Positions 59,656 through 64,000 of a DNA stretch of 64,000 nucleotides are shown one piece after another; within the stretch, counting starts at the first letter, position 1; every line of letters begins with the position of its first letter. The position numbers and the translations under genes were made by a program. Location of the stretch: NCBI RefSeq assembly GCF_900604945.1, contig NZ_UWPB01000002.1:62001-126000 (forward strand), in the 5' to 3' direction. Origin of the DNA: Ruminococcus sp. Marseille-P6503 (lineage in GTDB: Bacteria > Bacillota > Clostridia > Oscillospirales > Ruminococcaceae). The notes under the pieces were generated by a model. That model saw only the letters and a list, made by a program, of their open reading frames with translations. It was not told the DNA's origin and made no database searches.

Positions 59656-61479
59656 TTGAAAAAGAAAAACACTTCAGCAGATAAACAGATAAATAATTCT
59701 GTAGTGAACGTCATATCCCCTCAGTCATTATTCAATAACATAAAGGATATTGAAATATCAGGGTATAAGGCGGAGGGATATTTTGTGAGTAAATATCCCG
59801 GCAGGCTTGACTACGACTGGCTTACCAGAATCGTTAATATGGAAAACTCCATTGTCAGCATAGGAGTTTCACCGGTCGACGAAGCGGAATTTTTAGACGC
59901 GCTTAACAGAAACATAATCAACAAGGAAAATGAAGCTGAAGAAAACAATAATCCTCTTAAGCAGCAAAGAGCTGAAACTGCCGCAAATGACAGCAGAAAG
60001 CTAATGCAGGAAATTGACAACGAGGGTATCTCAGTATGCCAAATGGGGATAAACTTTCTTACGGTTGCTCCAAACGATAAGGAGCTGCAGAGAGCTTCAA
60101 GACGTGCAAAATCAATTCTGTCCGGTATGGGCATAAAGACCAGACTTGCCTCAAGAAGACAAGATAAAATACTTAAGCAATGCGTTCCCACCTATACTTT
60201 AGATCCGGAGGTAAATCAGATAAGCAACAGAATAGTGCCACTGACAACGCTTATCGGCGGTTTTCCTTTCAGCTCGTCCGGCTTCTCCGATGTAAACGGA
60301 GACTATTTTGCTAAATCTCTGGACAACAATATTATGATGATCGACTTCTGGTACAGAGGCGGCGACCGCACAAATTCAAATATGGTTATAATGGGACAGG
60401 CGGGTCAAGGCAAATCGGCTTTTGTCAAGGCGTTTGCGATAATTCAGTTTAAAAACGGAGTAAAGCAGATTTTTATTGATCCTGACGCGGAATATGTTGA
60501 GCTTGCTCATAATCTCGGCGGAGCGGTCATTAATCTGGGCGGAGGCGGCAATACAAGGATAAATCCGCTTGAAATACGTCCGGCGCCGAAGGACGAAGAA
60601 AAAGAGCTGAACAGATTATACATAGACGATGGAAACGGCATGGGAGATCTTGCGCTTCATATTAAGACCCTCGAAATTTTCTTTTCAATGTATCTTCCTG
60701 ATTTAACTATGATACAGAAGTCATTATTGAAAAAAACAATAATCGAGCTGTACAGTCAGTTTGATATAACCTGGGAAACAGACGTTACAAAGCTGTCGCA
60801 TACTGATTTTCCGATTTTTTCAGATCTCTATAGGCTGCTAAAGCAGAAGCTGGAGGAAAGCGGCGGCGATAAAGATTATCGGGAGCTTGTAGAGCTGCTT
60901 ACAGATATATCCGAAGGCTCGGACAACTTTATATGGAACGGTCACACGACGCTCGATACAGAAGCTGATATTATCGTACTGAACACCAAAGCGCTTCAGA
61001 CAACGCCGGACACAGTTAAGCGGACTCAGTATTTTAACATACTGACCTGGTGCTGGGAGCAGATGACTAAAGACAGAGAAACTAAAGTATTACTCTATGA
61101 AGACGAGGCTTATCTGTCTATTGACCGCAGCGTTCCTCAGTCGCTTGCCTGGCACAGAAACTCCATTAAGCAGGACAGGAAATACGAGGCCGGAATAGTT
61201 ATCATATCCCACAGCGTTGTTGATTTTCTTGATCCTGATATTAAGCTGTACGGACAGGCAATGCTTGATATACCTTGCTACAAAGTGCTTTTCGGCACAG
61301 ACGGACAGAATCTGCTGGAGCTGAAGCAGCTTTACAACCTTACCGAAGCCGAGGAAGAATTATTATTGAAGAAGAAAAGAGGTCAGGCGCTCTTTTTTGC
61401 AGGCTCCAAACGTTTGGGAGTGCGCTTTGAGATTCCTGACTATAAGCTGGAAATGATGGGGACGGCAGGAGGCAGATAA
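59656..61479 (+). CDS. VirB4/TraE conjugation ATPase
   Basis: 607 residues. Powers T4SS assembly and substrate movement. Short N-terminal part (to about 200), Walker A GQAGQGKSAF near 252, Walker B KVLLYEDEAYLS near 477, and the VirB4-like HRNSIKQDRKYEAGIVIISHS. Start TTG or ATG near 59656; AGGAGGT precedes it. It lies directly after the N-terminal-like gene and before the M23-like gene. Confidence 0.93.
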   Translation: MKKKNTSADKQINNSVVNVISPQSLFNNIKDIEISGYKAEGYFVSKYPGRLDYDWLTRIVNMENSIVSIGVSPVDEAEFLDALNRNIINKENEAEENNNPLKQQRAETAANDSRKLMQEIDNEGISVCQMGINFLTVAPNDKELQRASRRAKSILSGMGIKTRLASRRQDKILKQCVPTYTLDPEVNQISNRIVPLTTLIGGFPFSSSGFSDVNGDYFAKSLDNNIMMIDFWYRGGDRTNSNMVIMGQAGQGKSAFVKAFAIIQFKNGVKQIFIDPDAEYVELAHNLGGAVINLGGGGNTRINPLEIRPAPKDEEKELNRLYIDDGNGMGDLALHIKTLEIFFSMYLPDLTMIQKSLLKKTIIELYSQFDITWETDVTKLSHTDFPIFSDLYRLLKQKLEESGGDKDYRELVELLTDISEGSDNFIWNGHTTLDTEADIIVLNTKALQTTPDTVKRTQYFNILTWCWEQMTKDRETKVLLYEDEAYLSIDRSVPQSLAWHRNSIKQDRKYEAGIVIISHSVVDFLDPDIKLYGQAMLDIPCYKVLFGTDGQNLLELKQLYNLTEAEEELLLKKKRGQALFFAGSKRLGVRFEIPDYKLEMMGTAGGR

Positions 61480-61481
61480 TA

Positions 61482-62216
61482 ATGACTAAATATCTGCTGC
61501 TCATGAAATTAATCCAGCAGGATAACGGTCACGCCGGAAGAAACGCTGCAATCGCAGTCATAGCTTTGATAATGCTGTTTCCTCTTTTTATAATTATACT
61601 TATAGCGACCGCTTTATCTATGCCGGCTGAATGGATCAAAGAACATCTGCTGCTTGAAGGCACTCCGGCGGAGGAGCTGTATATCATACAGCAGATACGT
61701 CCCGATCTTATACAGCAGGATCAGACTGTTCTTGAAGGCTATGATTTCGGTATGCCTATTAACCGGACAATACAGCATTACTTTGGTGATGAAGTAAACG
61801 GACGGACGCTTGATTATCTTACCTACAACTGCGACGGCGATAATCTTTACGCCATCGCTGACGGAGAGGTAGTCGAGGTTGATTCGTCCGAAGCGCTTGG
61901 AGGCTGGTATATTGTCGTTGAACACGAAGCGCCTGTGGACGACGAGGCAAATTGGTATTTATACAGTAAATACTGGGCTGTGGACATGGAGGCTGAACAC
62001 GTTGAAGCCGGAGACAGTGTAGAACAGGGAGAAATAATCGGTCACGCTCTTACGGCTGACGTGGATCATGCTACTATGATCTTCTGCTTTCAGATGTATG
62101 GCGATTCCGATTATGAGCCTGTTGATCCTTTGCCTTACATAGGCGAGAAAGAGTTTGATGAGGAAATTATTAAGCACCATTGGGATAATGTTGTTATTGT
62201 CGGGAATGCAAAGTGA
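61482..62216 (+). CDS. M23-like (LytM-fold) protein lacking catalytic residues
   Basis: 244 residues. One membrane helix (about 23-45), then an M23/LytM-like domain (about 90-230) with fold landmarks such as LYAIADGEVVEV, VEAGDSVEQGEIIGHAL and the VDPLPYI end. Active enzymes have HxxxD and HxH zinc ligands; here the first is LTYNCDG and the second is MIFCFQM, so the zinc site is lost. It may therefore be a binding or scaffold protein at the mating channel rather than a wall hydrolase. It starts two bases after VirB4. Confidence 0.78.
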   Translation: MTKYLLLMKLIQQDNGHAGRNAAIAVIALIMLFPLFIIILIATALSMPAEWIKEHLLLEGTPAEELYIIQQIRPDLIQQDQTVLEGYDFGMPINRTIQHYFGDEVNGRTLDYLTYNCDGDNLYAIADGEVVEVDSSEALGGWYIVVEHEAPVDDEANWYLYSKYWAVDMEAEHVEAGDSVEQGEIIGHALTADVDHATMIFCFQMYGDSDYEPVDPLPYIGEKEFDEEIIKHHWDNVVIVGNAK

Positions 62217-62245
62217 TTTAACATTGAAAATAGGAGATAATTTAA

Positions 62246-63421
62246 ATGCAAACATACGCTATAGTTGATATACAGTTTCAAAAAAAGCTGCAAAGCTGTG
62301 CCGGCGGCGACATAGAAATTAAAACAGTCAGAAACAGCTATTCTTTTCAAACCTTTCTCAAAAAGGATATGCAGCTGCACAAACACTGCAAAAGAATAAT
62401 TCTTCAGCGAAGCTGCATTTCAGAAAGCGATGAAGATTTGTCGGAGCTGGCGGAGCAGTTTTTAATTATATATAAGGATACGTCCATCATTTTTATATAT
62501 CCGGGAGCAAAAACACGCTCTGCCGATTTTCTGAAAGCAATATTAAAGCTTGACATATTGAATATAGTTACTGCTGAAGACGAGCAGGAGCAATGCAGAG
62601 AGCTTGAGCGTTGTTTGACTGAAGGCATGGACGCATTAGGCTGGATCAGGCTGTTTCCTGAGCTTGTCAGCGGCAGCGATGAAAGTAACGAACACAAAAA
62701 TATTGAAAAGAAAAAGCTTCTGCTGCGCTTCGACAAAAAATACAGCGTTTTGATCTGCGCCAGTATATTGCTGGTCTTTGCCGGAATCTTTACTGTGTTT
62801 CTGTTTTCAAATCGGACCGATAACAACGATTCAGTAGCAGCTGAAACTTATGCCGGAACTAAGCAAACGACGTTTTCCGACACAGAAACATGGCAGCCTG
62901 AGCTTGTTGCCACCGCAGCTCAAACTACGACAACCTCATCGGCAGCGACTACAACGACTGCTTCAAAGACCTCCTCAACGAAAAAAGCGGTAACGACCGT
63001 TAAAAAGAAAACTGAAAAAGCGGAAACTACAAAAAAGACGGTTTCCGCTCAGAGTAGCAATAAAATAAATACTGTCAGAACAGCTTCCAAGCCTGTGATC
63101 ACGACGACAACGACTACCGCTGCAAAAACCGCCGCAGCGACGACTAGAAAAACAGTGATAAACGTAACAGGTATAAGTCTGAATACAGGATATACTGCAA
63201 ATAACGTTATATTACCCGTCAATAAGTCTGTAAGCATATCGGCTGTAATATCACCGGATAATGCCGATAACAAAAGTGTGTCATGGTCGAGTAACCATCC
63301 CGATATAGCAGTTGTAGACAGCAGCGGCAGAATCACTGCTAAAAGCAAAGGCAAAGCTATTATTACCGCCACATCTCAGGACGGAAGCTTGTCTGCTTCC
63401 TGTATGGTGACTGTACAATAA
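62246..63421 (+). CDS. Membrane protein with Thr-rich linker and Ig-like domain
   Basis: 391 residues. Cytoplasmic N-terminal domain (1-150, receiver/P-loop-like pattern, IILQRSCIS and SIIFIYPGA) of unknown function, one membrane helix (about 172-192), a Thr/Lys/Ser-rich outer linker (about 205-300) with TWQPELVATAAQTT, and a C-terminal Big_2-type Ig domain (about 302-391: VTGISLNTG, SVSISAVISPDNADNKSVSW). It shares the WQPEL and linker style with the cargo lipoprotein at 51365. GGAGAT precedes ATG. It may sense or hold the outer surface during mating. Confidence 0.8.
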   Translation: MQTYAIVDIQFQKKLQSCAGGDIEIKTVRNSYSFQTFLKKDMQLHKHCKRIILQRSCISESDEDLSELAEQFLIIYKDTSIIFIYPGAKTRSADFLKAILKLDILNIVTAEDEQEQCRELERCLTEGMDALGWIRLFPELVSGSDESNEHKNIEKKKLLLRFDKKYSVLICASILLVFAGIFTVFLFSNRTDNNDSVAAETYAGTKQTTFSDTETWQPELVATAAQTTTTSSAATTTTASKTSSTKKAVTTVKKKTEKAETTKKTVSAQSSNKINTVRTASKPVITTTTTTAAKTAAATTRKTVINVTGISLNTGYTANNVILPVNKSVSISAVISPDNADNKSVSWSSNHPDIAVVDSSGRITAKSKGKAIITATSQDGSLSASCMVTVQ

Positions 63422-63423
63422 TA

Positions 63424-63616
63424 AAAAATTCGGCTGTTTCCTCCCACCGAAACAGCCGATCAGTTTTTGAAGACATACATATGGTTCACCAAACCGTCTT
63501 ACATTTCTCAGCTTCCGTTCAGGGAGCTTTTTTTGTAATTATGGCGCTATAAAAAACAAACACCCATTTTTTTACTTAAAGAAATGAAAGAAAAAGTACA
63601 TCTCTTAACCTCTTAA
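63424..63616 (-). ncRNA. Candidate leftward small RNA upstream of the rep-like gene
   Basis: Minus-strand promoter TTGACG (63640-63645), 17-bp spacer, TATTAT (63617-63622), and a terminator CGGCTGTTTC/GAAACAGCCG (63431-63458) followed by AATTTTTTATT would give a transcript of about 185 nt. It has no ORF longer than about ten codons. It also contains a hairpin AGCTtCC/GGaAGCT (63511-63529). The same terminator can also end the gene at 62246 from the other side. Confidence 0.4.
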
Positions 63617-63631
63617 ATAATAGCATATTTT

Positions 63632-63661
63632 TTGCAAAACGTCAACTATATCAGCTATATT
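63632..63661 (+). promoter_or_regulatory. Promoter of the rep-like gene
   Basis: TTGCAA (63632-63637), 18-bp spacer, TATATT (63656-63661). It overlaps the leftward promoter at 63617-63645, so the two directions may compete. Confidence 0.6.
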
Positions 63662-63701
63662 TAACAAAAAGTTTACTTGTGATATGAAAGGAATAAAAGT
63701 A

Positions 63702-64000
63702 ATGAAACGGTATTATAAGGTACCTAACGTGATGTTTGAGCTTAAGCTGTCCGCTTCAGCTTTTGTTATATACGTTCTTATTACTAACAGATTTTATTTT
63801 ACAGGCACAGTTAAAATAAAGCTTCATACCTTATCCGCTCATACAGGTTTTTGTGTAAACACCGTTCAGACTGCCATTAAGGAGCTGCACAGCAAAGATC
63901 TTCTGAAGGTGATACCGCGCTTTAAAAACGGGCGCAGAACCACAAATGAATACATCTTAAATCGCTTGCAGGGAAATTTCAGCAGAATAGACCGCAGGCT
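63702..64000 (+). CDS. Replication-initiator-like winged-helix protein, 3' end missing
   Basis: Only the first 99 codons are seen, still open at the edge. YYKVPNVMFELKLSASAFVIYV and then VNTVQTAIKELHSKDLLKVIPR look like the RepA_N/initiator N-terminal winged helix used by Firmicute plasmids and ICEs. The start is ATG at 63702, with AAAGGA nine bases upstream; an in-frame ATG at 63684 overlaps that site. If a true initiator, the excised element may replicate. It could instead be a transcription regulator. Confidence 0.65.
   Translation, partial: MKRYYKVPNVMFELKLSASAFVIYVLITNRFYFTGTVKIKLHTLSAHTGFCVNTVQTAIKELHSKDLLKVIPRFKNGRRTTNEYILNRLQGNFSRIDRR

Larger units (their letters stand above)
33857..64000. 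mobile_element. Integrative and conjugative element, left end to window edge
   Basis: The element starts at the tRNA-Arg fragment and contains partition, antirestriction, relaxase, oriT-like, VirD4, VirB2/3/4/6-like and SSB genes in one orientation, which together define a conjugative element. Integrase and excisionase are not in the window and should lie at the right end near the intact tRNA. The partial replication-initiator-like gene at the right edge suggests the circular form may replicate. The right boundary is not visible. Confidence 0.88.

Noticed and set aside
63424-63701. Antisense RNA controlling rep by attenuation
   Set aside because: The leftward RNA starts upstream of the predicted rep-like start site and does not overlap its leader, so the classical antisense model does not fit; kept only as a divergent small RNA.

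Overview
The window reads as a chromosomal segment of a spore-forming, Gram-positive gut or rumen Clostridia member, most likely Ruminococcus-like (Oscillospirales). The reasons are: spoIVB, spo0A and the germination protease gpr are present; a complete type IV pilus cluster of the clostridial type is present; several proteins carry Thr/Lys-rich linkers typical of Ruminococcus; and Gram-positive promoters, Shine-Dalgarno sites and TTG starts are common. The genus is an inference and no 16S gene is present. The right half (from 33.9 kb to the edge) is an integrated conjugative element (ICE) whose far end lies outside the window.

Left region (1-11.3 kb): a type IV pilus locus. pilB, a small unknown gene and pilT (cut by the window edge) run leftward. 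pilD runs rightward. A second leftward operon starts from a clear promoter at 11.3 kb and carries pilC, a pilM-pilN fusion, pilO, a very large PilX-like prepilin and two minor prepilins. No small classical major pilin is visible.

11.4-33.7 kb: ordinary chromosome. It holds a membrane protein, recG with a LUD-domain gene, a 46-residue membrane protein divergent from a DtxR/MntR-like regulator with palindromic operators between them, rubrerythrin, an MBOAT/DHHW O-acetylation pair, spoIVB-spo0A (Spo0A has Glu at the phosphorylation site), the rplJ-rplL operon with its L10 leader, rpsT, gpr, an orphan sugar-type binding lipoprotein with a LacI-type operator, and a P-type cation ATPase preceded by a probable yybP-ykoY manganese riboswitch.

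33.86 kb to the right edge: an ICE inserted in a tRNA-Arg(ACG) gene. The displaced 3' part of the tRNA marks the left junction. The element carries parA/parB with three copies of a 17-bp palindrome that are good candidate centromere sites, a RelB/ParE-type toxin-antitoxin pair, a second ParB-like protein, an ArdC-like antirestriction protein, PemK-like and Toprim proteins, a probable oriT, an RHH accessory protein, a MobP-type relaxase, a VirD4 coupling ATPase, VirB2/VirB6/VirB3-like membrane proteins, an SpoVG-family protein, SSB, a split VirB4, a catalytically degenerate M23 protein and a Thr-linker/Ig-like surface protein. A cargo island of about 9 kb (49.2-58.2 kb) interrupts the transfer genes between the VirB3-like and VirB4 parts. 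It carries a Thr-rich lipoprotein, a Fst/TxpA-like type I toxin-antitoxin locus with a 30-residue toxin, a thioester/Cna-B cell-wall adhesin of 1259 residues, AT-rich membrane proteins and a frameshifted gene. The last gene, a replication-initiator-like winged-helix protein, runs off the right edge.
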